64,000 bases of DNA from Artocarpus heterophyllus (lineage: Eukaryota; Streptophyta; Magnoliopsida; Rosales; Moraceae), in the NCBI GenBank assembly GCA_025403435.1, contig CM046332.1, positions 722,469 to 786,468 on the forward strand, in the 5' to 3' direction. The position numbers and the translations under genes are program-made. The notes under the pieces are model-generated. The model was not told the origin of the DNA, ran no database searches, and worked only from the letters and a program-made list of their open reading frames with translations. Shown piece by piece: positions 25,497 to 37,201 of this stretch; positions within the stretch are counted from its first letter, which is position 1, and each line of letters starts with the position of its first letter.

Positions 25497-28400
25497 TGTT
25501 AGACATGAATGCCCTAAGGAGTAAAAATGTAATAAGTATTTGGAGATATTTTTATCAATAAAGAATTTATTTATTGTTTATATACCAAATCTTGTCCTCT
25601 TTATGTTCATATTTATTAAATGTATGTAAAGCAAACAAAAGTCTGAGACTATCAGTCTAAACCTTTAAGAATTGGGCATATGATGGACAGATTATGCGGA
25701 AGACACGATTCTTAAGGTGATGGTCTAAAACATAAGACCCGCAATCGAGGGAATAATGTTGGGCACTTTATTCATGTAAAGATTGTTATGTTGTCTATAT
25801 TCCTATTGGGAGATGGTTTGTCTTGACCATCGGAGGTGGATTACATGAATAGAAACATTAGCACGTTGTCATAGATGACGATGTGTTGGATCTGGACATA
25901 AAGTGAATTGATTTGGATTAATAATTTTGTCTTAGTAAATCGGTTCATTTTAGACAATCATTTATATTGTATCTTAATCCTAAGATGAATAGTAGGCCTG
26001 TTATCTTGACTTGTGCCATTTGATGTACTAAAGGGTGATAACTGTAACACCCGAGATTTTTAATGCATTAAAAATGCATTAAGTTAAGAATTATATTAAG
26101 ATAAAAAGTACAGTATAAAGAAAAATACTGTATAATAATACAAGAAATTATATGGTATTAAAATAATACAGTGTAAGGAAGTACACTGATAAAGTTATTA
26201 CATTGCAAAAGTAAAGCAGTATAAGAATTGGACTGTGTGGACCATAATTTTTTTATAAAAGTGCAAAAAGAAAAGGAAAAAAAAAAGAAAAAAATCAGAC
26301 AAAAAGAAATCAGCTCTCTCTCTACTTTATCTCTCTAGATTTTCTCTCTCTCTCCTCAAATCTCGTTCGAGATTTCGACATTTGTTTTCGACACCTCCTG
26401 CACCAATGGAAAGCTCTCGACGAGCTGAGTTCAACGAGGTGTCGTGCCACCCAAAAAGCCACCAGAGGAGGCCACACGCGCCGCCCAAAGTGGCGGTGAA
26501 ACCTATTTTTCTCGACGTGATTTCTCCGCCGTCTGACGTCCAATCGACGTGATTCTTGTTTTTACACGACCACCGTGATGAGAGGAACAAAACCCACCCT
26601 TAGTGGCAGCTCAACAACGGCCGGATTGCTCCGTCCGTCTACCGCCACCATGCGCCACCACACCATAGTGGAACTCCGCCTTGCCGGAGGAGGTGGCCGA
26701 CACCACCCCTCCCAATGGATTCAGAGGATTAAGGGGAATAAAACCCCTCGATCAATTGCACCGAAGGAGCTCGTTTCGTTGGAGAACGGCCAATGCCGCC
26801 GTCAACCGCCTTGGGAGCCTCTGTCCTTGCCCTTCCCAGCCACGTTGCTTCAAATTGGATGAGGGGAAATGCTCATAGGAGTATGGATAGCAAAAGCCCT
26901 CAGCCAATTTCGGGTTTCCATCGCCAGAAAGCCATGATCGGAGTCTTCATTTTTGCCATCAATGTCGAGCTCCGACCTGCTATGTTAGAGGCAGAATTAG
27001 GCAAAATTGACACCACCATTGACTCAGAAGGGTCGATTTAGGGGGGGTAGGCCCAAGCCCAGCTGCCAACGGACCCCGATTGACGCGGGTCAAAGTCGAT
27101 CAACGGCCAGTCAACGCTGGTCAACGACGACTTTGGGATTTTGTGATCCGGACTTCCGATCGATGATCCGAGATCGCCTCCCAACTCGTTTCTATGCTCT
27201 GAACGCAATGGTGACCTCCGTTCGAGCTAATTCTACTCTGATGAAAATTATCCGGTACTAACTGTATGCGGATCGAGGCGATTCAAACTACAGTAACGGG
27301 TCTAGAATGACAGTTCTAGTAACGTATGATCTCCAAGAAGCATTCTTAGCCATTCATGGTCGCTCGAGGAGCACCACAGAGGATGCTTCGCATACTGTAG
27401 ATACAACGGGGTACAACTGGACCTGTTTAGCTTGGAGTCCAAGTAAGTAGGAATCTCGCCTACAGTATGAACCGTTTTAAAATAAATTGTTTTAGATGCT
27501 TTCATAAAAATTTATGAAATGCATGATCAGTGATTGTTACACTATTTTATGTGAGAATGGGTTTTATAAGGTTACAAGGTTGACGAAAAACCTGTTAAGG
27601 GTAAAATTGTCATTATCAAGGAAACGGCTAGAACGGAGTCGAACACTCTGATTTAGCATAACATTCTTAGACAGAAAATGTTCTGTAATACGTTAAGTAA
27701 TGAAATCGCTAGTAAGACGGGACATTTAATAAGTGATGTTTAAGTAAACGAGAGGTAAACCGATGGGTTACAAAGTTAAAAGAAAAAGTAACCCCGATGG
27801 GTTACAAAGCTAAGCGAAGGAAAGGTAAACCGATGGTTTATAAGGTTAAGTAAAGACAACGGTAAACGAAAGTATACTAGTCAAGTTAAAAGGAAAGAAT
27901 GGTTAATGTTTACGTTTTATTATCAATCGAGTGGATTGATAATAAAGAAAGTTAACTAATAAGTCGGTTGTCGTTTGATCAAGACATGAAGGCCAACTAA
28001 TGCAAGGAAAGGGAACGAAATAGAGAACGCTAGAGCATAGCTTGAGTAAGTTTTAAATCTCACCTACAGCATGAAGTAAATGATTTTTAAATGCTTATTT
28101 AAATAATTTACAAATGAGTTTGTAACTATTATGCAAGTTTCTTTTAAAGTATGTTTGCATTTATTATGCAAAAAAGTTTTAAAGTTCAAGAAAAAGATTT
28201 GGAATGAATTTATAATTGTTATGTGTAAAGTCTATTTGCATATTGATATGCATAACTTTTTTTTTTAAAAGTTCAAGTTATGATTTTCAAAGTATTAAAG
28301 TATGTTTTGCATTATGACAATGCATAATGTTTTATAATTTAAGTTATAAGTTATATGATGCATTGGTTATGCAATAAATTGCATTTGTTGTGCAATAAGT

Positions 28401-29397
28401 TTTAGAATAAAAGTTATAATTTGTAAAATATGATTTCATTATATGTTGCATTTGTTATGTAATAAGTGTTAGAATACAAGTTATGATTTGCAAAATATGT
28501 TTGCGTTTTATGATGTATTTATTAAGCAATATGTTGCATTTGTTATGCAATAGGTTTTATAGTATAAGCTATGAATTGCAAGTGTATTTGCATATGATGT
28601 GATTGCATTTGAAATGCTCACTAAAGTTAATAACAAGGTAACGTAAAGATAAAAAGAAAGTATCGTACCAGCCTCTTTGTTATGAGGTACTAAAAGTAAA
28701 TTAAAGTTTGACCTCCTAGATGTGAGGTACAAGACCTCAATGCTTGATGGTCTCAAGTCTTCCACGGGGGAAGCATCATGTTTATGATCTCATGATTAAT
28801 GAGTTGGTACAAACTCTAAAGTAAAGTAAGGAAAATGAAGGTAAGATAAGGAAAGATAAGGAATAAGGAGAGAAAGTTAAAGTAAGATAAGAAAAGTTAA
28901 GGAACGAAGATAGAAAGTTAAAGTAAGAAAAGAACGTTTATAAGACAATTATAAATGAAAGTTCCTAATTGAGCAAAAATGGAATTATGCATTCTGATTT
29001 TTGCTTGAATTCCTTTTTATGAAATATTTATATGTTATGTTATGGAAAACATTCAGAGAAATGTTTTATGATAAATATTTATGAAAAACATTTTCATGTT
29101 TTCAAGAAAAGGTTTATGAACGGCGTTTTAAGAAAAACGTTTAAGAAATGTTTTACGAAAAACGTTTATGCAAAACGTTTCAGAAATGTTTTATGAAAAA
29201 CATTTTTAGAAATGTTTATGGAAAACGTTTATGAAAAATGTTTCAAGAGAAAGGTTTTTATGAGAAAAGTTTTAAAACATGATTAAATGATTTGTGAGTT
29301 TATGTTTAAACTTACTGAGCGAAATGTCATGCCCTACCATGCCACGAAGAGGCCACTCACTTGTCTTGGGCATTTTTAGGAGAAAACATAGCCCAAA

Positions 29398-29410
29398 GAA
29401 GATTCTAGAA
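29398..29410 (+). promoter_or_regulatory. Heat-shock-element-like motif in 5' LTR
   Basis: GAAGATTCTAGAA: three perfect alternating GAA/TTC/GAA units at five-base spacing, the binding pattern of heat shock factors. It lies about 280 bp upstream of the TATA box and is kept unchanged in the 3' LTR at 34664-34676. A second three-unit motif, GAACATTCTAGAT, is at 29616-29628, about 60 bp before the TATA box. Binding is inferred from pattern only. Confidence 0.5.
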
Positions 29411-29687
29411 GAGTCCATAGTGATCTACATTGTTCCGCAGCATTCCAGGAGGTTCCACCACAGTCTAGAAGCATCTTGAAGAACCTAGGAGGTCCTGGAA
29501 GACTCAAGACTACTCTAGAACTCTCTAGAACTATAAGAGCACTTAGAGACAATATAGAATAGTGTAGAAGTCTCTAGAATACTCTATACTTGTAAATATC
29601 CTCCACACTTTGCTAGAACATTCTAGATAGGAAATAATAGCCGTTGGATGAATGCAATCTAGACCGTCCATTAGTTGGGAGGATGCC

Positions 29688-29695
29688 TATAAATA
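29688..29695 (+). promoter_or_regulatory. TATA box of the chromovirus LTR
   Basis: TATAAATA within GCCTATAAATAGG, present at the same place in the 3' LTR (near 34954). Position in the second half of the LTR fits a U3/R boundary shortly downstream. Confidence 0.7.
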
Positions 29696-29902
29696 GGACC
29701 ACCCCATTCATTTGTAAACCATCCAAGGAAATCCAAGAATCAAAGCCTTGTAAAGTTCTCTTAGCTCCATGCAACTTTTTTTTTCAAAGTTCTCCTTGTT
29801 CCCTTGTGTTCTAGGCAAGAGCGTGAGTGAGTTAAGCTAACTTAGCATCAAGACTGTGCTAAGGCCGCATGAGTAGCTTGAAGAAAGTAAGCTCGTGACA
29901 GT

Positions 29903-29914
29903 TGGTATCAGAGC
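29903..29914 (+). other. Primer binding site, initiator tRNA-Met
   Basis: TGGTATCAGAGC, complementary to the 3' end of plant initiator methionine tRNA and the standard primer site of many plant Ty3/gypsy and Ty1/copia elements. It begins two bases after the LTR. Confidence 0.93.
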
Positions 29915-29932
29915 AAGGCTCAGGCTGAGACA

Positions 29933-32900
29933 ATGGCTAAGAACAGTGCTGCTCAAAGGGCCACGGGATGCAACCCTTCTAACGTGGAGGTGACGCAAGA
30001 GCGAGGCCGCGAAGAGATAGTCGATCCCAACGTCGTGACTAAGCGGGGTCGATCTAAGGACGTGATCTCTAGTTTTGACTCACGCCTATCTCGGGTAGAG
30101 GAGGCCGTGAGTGGCGTGGAGGCCCAGGTGGATGACCTAAGCCAACGGGTGGATGGCCTAGAAGCGGAGGATGTCGCTATCCACACTACGATCTAAGGCA
30201 TGTTGCTCCAACTAGAGGGGTCCTTGCGGGCCCAAATTGAGAAGGTTCGTGACGAGTTTGCGGGAGAGCTCACTAAAATGCGTCGAGCCCACGAGATAGA
30301 GTTGAATAGCACACTTGCACGCATTGAGGATATGCGTGGGGACTTAGCCCTTTGTAACCGAGCATTGGCAACGGGGTCTAGCAGTAGCATCGTTGAGGCC
30401 AGGCGCATTGAGGTGCCAAAGCCTAAGAGTTTCAGGGGATCATGCAATGCACGATAAGTGGACAACTTCTTGTGGGGCCTAGACCAATACTTTGGAGCCA
30501 TGGGCATCACAGAAGAGGACGTCAAGATCCAGTCCGCGACTCTTTATATCAATGACACAGCCATGCTTTGGTGGAGGTAAAGACGAGGAGACGTCAAAAA
30601 AGGTACGTGTACCATGACTACCTTTGATGACTTTAAAAGGGTGCTTAAAAGGCAGTTTTATCCCGAGAATGCTGAGAATAAGGCTAGAGCTCATCTGCGA
30701 AGGCTTAAACAATCAGGATCTATTCGTGATTATGTTAAGGACTTTACTAACTTAGTACTTGAGATCCCTAATTTGTCCGACAAAGACGCACTCTTCAATT
30801 TTATGGATGGGCTCCAACAATGGGCCAAGACCGAGCTAAGGCGACGTGGGGTGCAAGACCTTGCCACTGCCATAGTTGTGGCCGAAAGCTTGATCGACTA
30901 TGCAAACCAAAAGGAGTCCACCAACAAGCCGAAGGACAAGAAGAGTGGTCAAGCCAAAGGTGGGGGAGACAAGGGCCAACGCAAAGATGAGCACCACCAA
31001 GATAACACCTCAAGGGGCAAGGACAAGGGCAAGCAAAAGGACGGCAAGAGTTCAAGTAAGTCCAACAACAACAAATGCTTCCTTTGTGATGGTCCCCATT
31101 GGGCTAGGGATTGCCCACAGAAAAGAGCCTTGAATTCACTCCTTGTAAGTCATCAAGACGAGACAGAGGCTGATGATGGCAACAATGGTGCACACACGGG
31201 GTCCATGTAGCTACTCAATGTGATCCAATCTGCTCCCAAAACCCAAGCCAAAGGGCTACTCTTTGTGGACGTGTCCATTGGAGGAAAACCAACGGTAGCC
31301 ATGCTTGACACTGGTGCAACCCACAACTTTATCTCAATCGAAGAAGCCCAAAGGTTAGGACTTAAGGTGACTGGTGGAGGGGGCTCCATCAAGGCAATTA
31401 ATTCAGCTGCTCGACCCATTCACGGCATAGCCCGAGGAGTTAAGACCAGTGTGGGAGCCTGGTCCAGACATATGGACTTCTCCATCGTTCCAATGGATGA
31501 CTTTAGGGTTGTCTTGGGATTGGAATTCTTGAATCAAGTCAAGGCATTCCCAGTACCATTCATCAACAGCGTGTGCATCATGGACGGCGATAAGGCTTGT
31601 GTGGTACCAACAACAAGGACCAACAAGCAAGACATAAAGGTGCTCTCAACAATGCAATTTAAGAAGGGCATCCAGAGGGATGAGGAAAGCTATTTGGCTA
31701 TTCTCAAGGAGTATGACGATGAAGAACAAGGGCCACTAGAAGTCGAGCCAAAGGTGGTAGCAGCTGTCCTTGAGGAGTTCAAGGACGTTGCACCAGCAGA
31801 GTTACCAAAGAAGCTACCACCAAGGAGGGAGGTAGACCATTAGATCGAGCTGGAACCGGGGACAAAGCCACCAGCCATGGGTGCATATCTCATGGCACCA
31901 CCGAAATTGGTGGAACTAAGAAGGCAACTCAAGGAGTTACTTGATGCAGGGTTCATCAGGCCTTCCAAAGCCCCGTTCGACGCACCAGTCATGTTCCAAA
32001 AGAAGAAAAATGGTTCCTTGTGCATGTGCATCGACTACAGGGCTCTCAACAAGATCACGGTAAAGAAAAAATACCCCATTCCTCTGATTGCCGACTTGTT
32101 TGATCAACTAGGTCATGCCCGCTACTTCTCAAAGTTAGACCTTCGCTCGTGGTATTACCAAGTTCGCATAGCCGAAGGAGACGAACCAAAGACCACATGT
32201 GTTACAAGGTATGGGTCTTATGAATTCTTGGTTATGCCATTTGGACTAACCAATGCACCTGTTACATTCTGTACTTTGATGAATAAGTTGTTCTACCCGT
32301 ATCTCGATCAATTCGTGGTTGTCTATTTGGACGACATAGTGGTGTATAGCAAGACCTTAGAAGAGCACGTGTAGCACTTAAGAGAGGTGTTTAAGGTGCT
32401 ACGAGACAACGAGCTTGCCAAGCCAGGGGTAGTCTTCTTGGGGCACAAGATCAAGGATGGCCAGCTAATGATGGAGGATGACAAGGTGCATGCTATCCAA
32501 ACTTGGGTGCCACCAACCAAGGTACATGAGTTGTGATCTTTTCTTGGGCTAGTAAACTATTATCGTCATTTTATCAAGAGTTATTCGGCGAGGGCTGCTT
32601 CACTGACCGACCTTCTCAAGAAAAACAAAGCATGGGACTGGACAAAGAAGTGTCAAAAGACCTTTGAAGATCTAAAGAAAGCAATCAGTGAGGAGCCCAT
32701 ACTCAGCCTACCCGATCACACCAAACCATATGAGGTATACACAGATGCTTCAGACTTTGCCATAGGAGGCGTTCTTATGCAAGAAGGACACCCAATTGCT
32801 TATGAAAGCCGAAAGCTCAATGAGACTGAGCGACGCTACACAGTACAAGAGAAAGAGATGACAGCTGTCGTCCATTGCCTTAGAGTGTGGCGCCATTATC

Positions 32901-34579
32901 TACTTGGGTCAAAGTTCGTGATAATGATTGACAACATTGCAATAAGCTACTTCCAGACTCAAAGGAAACTCAGTCCAAAGAAAGCTAGAGGGCAAGACTT
33001 CTTGGCTGAATTCGATTATGTCATGGAGTACAAGCCAGGAAAGGTGAATGTGGTAGCTGATGCGTTGAGTCAAAAGGCCGAGCTATCAAGTATTTCTCAA
33101 GTCACTAGCCCACTATTGAGCAAAATCAAGGAAGGACTAAAGGCAGATCCTCAGGCACAAAGTATCATCACCTTGGCGAACGAGGGCAAAACACGAATGT
33201 TTTGGCTAGCTGATGACATCCTCTACACCAAGGGCAACTGAATGTACAAACCAAAGTGGGCCAATTTGAGGAAAGATTTAATAAAGGAGTGTCATGACTC
33301 CCTATGGGTAGGCCACCCAGGTATGAAACACACACTTGCTCTCTTGAAGTCTGTCTACTATTGGCCTGACATGAGAGATGGGGTCGAGGAATATGTAAGG
33401 ACCTGCCTTGTCTGCTAACAAGATAAGGTAGTCCAACAGCAACCAGGAGGTATGCTCAACCCACTACTCATCCCAGAGAGACCATGGGAAAGCGTCTCTA
33501 TGGACTTCATCACCTGCTTGCCGAAGTTCGATGGATGTGGAAGCATCATGTTCGTGGTGGACAGGTTTAGCAAGTATGCAACTTTTATTGCAGCGCCAAC
33601 TGACTGCACCGTAGAGGAGGCAGCCAGCCTATTCCTATGCAACGTAGTCAAACTTTGGGGTGTTCCAAAAAGCATCATCAGTGACCGAGACCCTCGTTTT
33701 ACTAGAAGCTTTTGGACGGAGCTGTTCAAGATGCTAGGGTCGGACTTGAACTGCTCAAAAAGCTTCCATCCCCAAAGCGACGGCCAAACAGAACGCATCA
33801 ATGCTCTATTAGAGCTTTACTTGCGGCACTATGTGAGTGCCAACCAACGGGACTGGGCCAAGCTTTTAGATGTTGCACAATTTTCCTACAACTTGCAACA
33901 AAGTGAGGCTACCAACAAGAGTCCTTTTGAGATCGTCATGGGACAACAGCCAACAACCCCTCTTTCCCTTGCCACTCACTATGAAGGGAAGAGCCCTGCT
34001 GCATTCAAATTTGCTAAGTCATGGCATGAGCAGGCAGAATTGGCCCGGGCAGCATTGCACAAAGCAGCAAAGCGCATGAAGAAAAGGGCAGACAAGAAGA
34101 GGAGGCATGTAGAGTTTAAGGAAGGAGACCTTGTCTTAGTGAAACTTTTGCCACAACAGTTCAAGACATTCAGGAAGGTCCATAAGGGTCTAATACACAA
34201 GTATGAAGGACCTTTCGAGGTAATCAAGCGTATAGGTAAGGTCTCATATAAACTCCACCTCCCACCCAAGCTAAAGATTCATCCAGTCTTCCACGTAAGT
34301 ATGCTCAAACCATACCATGAAGACATGGAAGATCCAGCAAGAGGAGTCTCCCATCGAGCACCCACAGTCGTGGTCACCTCCTTTGACAAAGAGGTTGATG
34401 AAATACTAGCGGATCGAGTCATCTGAATACAAGGTGTGCCAAGCTATAGGGAGTACTTTATCAAATGGAAGGGACTGCCTGACATCGAGGCTAATTGGGA
34501 AACTGAGGAGGCACTTTAGCAATTCAAAGACAGGACCCAACAATACCATGAGGACGCGACGAGGGCATCGCGAGCATAG
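29933..34579 (+). pseudogene. Chromovirus gag-pol polyprotein, 11 premature stops
   Basis: One continuous reading frame of 1,548 codons from ATG 29933 to the probable native TAG 34577-34579, with no frameshift. Eleven in-frame stops interrupt it at 30194, 30455, 30578, 31208, 31841, 32372, 32534, 33239, 33416, 34424 and 34517. Domains: gag capsid region about 30400-30930; zinc knuckle 31076-31114 (C, C, H, C spaced 2, 3, 4); protease with DTG at 31307-31315; reverse transcriptase with YLDD at 32324-32335; RNase H beginning with TDAS near 32741; integrase zinc-binding region about 33290-33416 and catalytic core about 33500-33900; chromodomain about 34392-34530. The product would be gag and replication enzymes of a retrotransposon. 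It cannot be made whole as written. Confidence 0.93.
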
Positions 34580-34590
34580 GTGGGGGAGAA
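34578..34590 (+). other. Polypurine tract of the chromovirus
   Basis: AGGTGGGGGAGAA immediately before the 3' LTR start, the expected plus-strand priming site. It overlaps the last bases of the gag-pol stop codon. Confidence 0.85.
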
Positions 34591-35165
34591 TGTCACGCCC
34601 CACCAAGCCATGAAGAGGCCACTCACTTGTCTTGGGCGTTTTTAGGAGAAAACATAGCCCAAAGAAGATTCTAGAAGGGTCCAGAGTGATCTACATTGTT
34701 CTACAACATTCTAGCAGATTCCACCACAGTCTAGAAGCATCCTGAAGAACCTAGGAGGTCCTAGAAGACTCAAGACTACTCTAGAACTCTCCAGAGCTAT
34801 AAGAGCACTTAGGGACAATATAGAATAGTGTAGAAGTCTCTAGAATACTCTATACTTGTAAATATCCTCCACACTTTTCTAGAACATTCTAGATAGGAAA
34901 CAAAAGTTGTTGGATGAATGCAATCTAGATCGTCCATTAGTTGGGAGGATGCCTATAAATAGGACCATCCCATTCATTTGTAAACCATCCAAGGAAATCC
35001 AAGAATCAAAGCCTTGTAAAGTTCTCTTAGCTCAATACAACTTTCCTTTCAAAGTTCTCCTTGTTCCCTTGTGTTCTAGGCAAGAGCGTAAGTGAGTTAG
35101 GCTGACTTAGCATCAAGACTGTGCTAAGGCCGCACGAGTAGCTTGAAGAAAGTAAGCTCGTGACA
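34591..35165 (+). repeat. 3' LTR of the chromovirus
   Basis: 575 bp, TGTCACGCCC to GCTCGTGACA. About 33 substitutions and one or two small indels against the 5' LTR by eye count, of which about six are transversions. The first heat-shock-like motif is retained at 34664-34676. Confidence 0.95.
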
Positions 35166-37141
35166 GAAAGCTCATTAAAAGTTTTCATGTTGTAGGTAGT
35201 TTATGGGTGACCAATAGGACCCGCTAGAAGAGCGGGGTGCTACGGAGGACAGATGCAAAGATTTGGGCATGGATACCACCATGGTTTTGCTTCCGCTACG
35301 TAAAGAAAAGGTTTTCCATTGTTTAATGTTGTGTTTGCAAAGTTTTAAGAAAATCAGAGTTCTAAGAATTGAATTCAAAGTTTTAAGATACAGTTTACGA
35401 ACTGTTTTATGTAATTATAAAGTAAAGTTTTAAGCTATGAATTAATAAATATTTCTTATTAAGTTTTAAGAAACGATTTGAATTGATTTTAAGGGTAAGT
35501 GTTGAGCGAGGTCTCAACTTGAAATGTGACAGAGGTCGCATCAGTTTTAAAGAACTTTTAAAGAATATTTTTAAAAAAATTATTTCAGTATTTTTCTTAC
35601 TAAGTAAGTAAGATTACTATTTATGAAACGATGTTTAAGAAAGTAAAGTGACTGCCCAAAAAGGCGGGTCGTCACAATACCCACATCTTAATAGTGGTAT
35701 GCATGCCGGTACATTGGAGGCATGACCCTTGATAGCGTAGACCTGTTATTCATAAATATGGAATCCATAGCTCCTCTTTAGGAGTAGTGATATCCTCTTA
35801 TATGCGTTATCCAGTAATTGAAAAATTGAAGCACTCAACCATTTGGATATATAGGTGTAACTGAATGGTATACTATCTTTGGATGGTAAGTTTTCCAATG
35901 GTGAGATAATAAAACGTAAGATAAAAATAATCGAGAAGGAAAAACAAAACTTGTCCTTAAGCTGGTTATGGATAATCCTATGGGGATACGATACACTATA
36001 ATATGTCGTAGAAACTTAGCTATACGGGCTTCATAATTCTATGTAGTTCAAGAGTGCAGCTCCAAGCTTTTAGTGGAGTAGCGTTGGAGTTGATAATTAT
36101 GAAATGTATATCTGGGATATTGGGTTTCGTAATTATCGAGAGCTTGAACTATATAGGTTAATTTGGTCCCTTTTGCTAGATCACAATATCCTGTAACGAT
36201 ACGGCGTGCTTTTCCAATAATTGGCGACTTATGTCAGATTTATTAGATTAGTTAAAATTCGAAAGAATTAAATAATTCATGTCTGTTTATCGGTTGAATT
36301 AATTTTGTGATAAAATTAATTTAAGATAAACTTGTTGAATTATTGAGATCAGATAATTCTTGTCTGTTTATCGGTTGATTTAATTTTGAATAAATTAAAT
36401 CAAGATAAACTTGTAGAATTATTACGAATTCATATATTTTCCTAGAGATTATCTATATAAAGTTGTTTCAATTAGATAACTTCTCTATTGGGTTATTTAA
36501 ATTAAAACTGAGACTTTATCCTATAGAATCTCAGGTGGAAAATAAAAGATTCGCTGAGATGTTTTTTCGACAGTTTGGCATGCCGATCCTCATGTTTGGC
36601 CTATCGATGGGGCAAGTTCGGCCTGCCGATTAGGTAGATCGGGCTGCCGATGAGCGGAAAAAAAGATTACACGTTTTTACGTGGATTTTATCAGATATTG
36701 ATCTGAATTTGATTCTGATTCAAATTTTTGAGATCTAATCTGATAAGGACTAACCGTAGACCCAACCTTTATTTAGATCAATTGAGAGATTAAGAGAGAT
36801 ACTCTGTTGGTAAGAATCTGAAACTCCCTAAGAGCTCTTGTTCACAAATCACAAACACTAGCCTTGGGTTTTCTCAATTGGTTGGAAGGAGAGTCACCTA
36901 GAGGAAGAGCTGTACGTGTGAGCCCACACTCACTCCGATCGTGGATAGAGAATAGCAAAGAAGACCAGTTGGTTGAGGCTCTTCTAAAATGTTACTTCTC
37001 TTCACAAATTGCGGGAGTTCTTCGGCATTCAAAGGTTAGTAAGATCTGTTTAATTTATGCATATAACATGTCAAACTTGTGTTTTAGAAAATACTCTGAT
37101 ATAAAATTTTTAAAATTCCGCTGCGTATTATTTTTCCAACA

Positions 37142-37183
37142 GAGACAACCTTATGCGTGGGGTTATTTTAGAATGCATTAACA
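37142..37183 (+). mobile_element. End of the Athila-like 5' LTR
   Basis: Starts with the second copy of solo LTR B's TSD (GAGAC) and continues to ATTAACA, the probable LTR terminus. The primer site follows 18 bases later, typical spacing for Athila elements. Confidence 0.5.
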
Positions 37184-37201
37184 GACGTGAGATCAAGTTT
37201 T

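Larger units (their letters stand above)
29325..29900 (+). repeat. 5' LTR of the chromovirus
   Basis: 576 bp, TGTCATGCCC at the start and GCTCGTGACA at the end, about 94 % identical by eye to the 3' LTR. Contains TATA box TATAAATA at 29688-29695 and many TTCTAGAA-type motifs. The primer binding site follows after two bases. Confidence 0.95.
29321..35169 (+). mobile_element. Complete chromovirus (Ty3/gypsy), TSD GAAA, inactivated
   Basis: Element 29325-35165 with two LTRs of 576 and 575 bp (TGTCA...TGACA ends), a tRNA-iMet primer site, a gag-pol region in order gag, protease, reverse transcriptase, RNase H, integrase and chromodomain, and a purine tract before the 3' LTR. GAAA flanks both ends (29321-29324, 35166-35169); the usual five-base TSD is not perfect. 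The domain order places it in Ty3/gypsy chromoviruses. The gag zinc knuckle with CX2CX3HX4C spacing suggests the Galadriel lineage (moderate confidence). By eye the LTRs differ at about 33 sites (about 6 %), mostly transitions, so the insertion is neither very recent nor ancient. It is the innermost layer of the nest. Confidence 0.93.
26043..35676 (+). mobile_element. Element C: second long non-coding LTR-like element, interrupted by the chromovirus
   Basis: Starts TGTAACACCCGAG at 26043 and ends GGCGGGTCGTCACA at 35676. Flanks are ATAAC (26038-26042) and ATACC (35677-35681), a four-of-five TSD inside solo LTR B. Net of the chromovirus it is about 3.8 kb. It shares ends and several internal blocks with element D. 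It differs in a GC-rich block (about 26330-27300, beginning with a CT-rich tract) that D lacks. Open frames in that block overlap in several registers and show no recognised domain, so I do not call a gene. Confidence 0.7.
25497..37141 (+). mobile_element. Solo LTR B, TSD GAGAC, interrupted by element C
   Basis: Left part 25497-26042 starts TGTTAGACATGAATGCCC; right part 35677-37141 ends TTTTTCCAACA. Perfect five-base TSD GAGAC at 25492-25496 and 37142-37146. Net length about 2.0 kb after removing element C, matching copies H (2,032 bp), F (2,031 bp) and G (2,077 bp). It sits in the Athila-like element's 5' LTR, about 40 bp before that LTR's probable end. No internal retrotransposon region is present, so it is a solo LTR. 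Confidence 0.88.

Noticed and set aside
26575..27261. Several overlapping open frames of 65-95 codons in the GC-rich block of element C
   Set aside because: They lie in different registers, show no domain or conserved motif, and open frames are expected by chance in GC-rich DNA. No gene is called.
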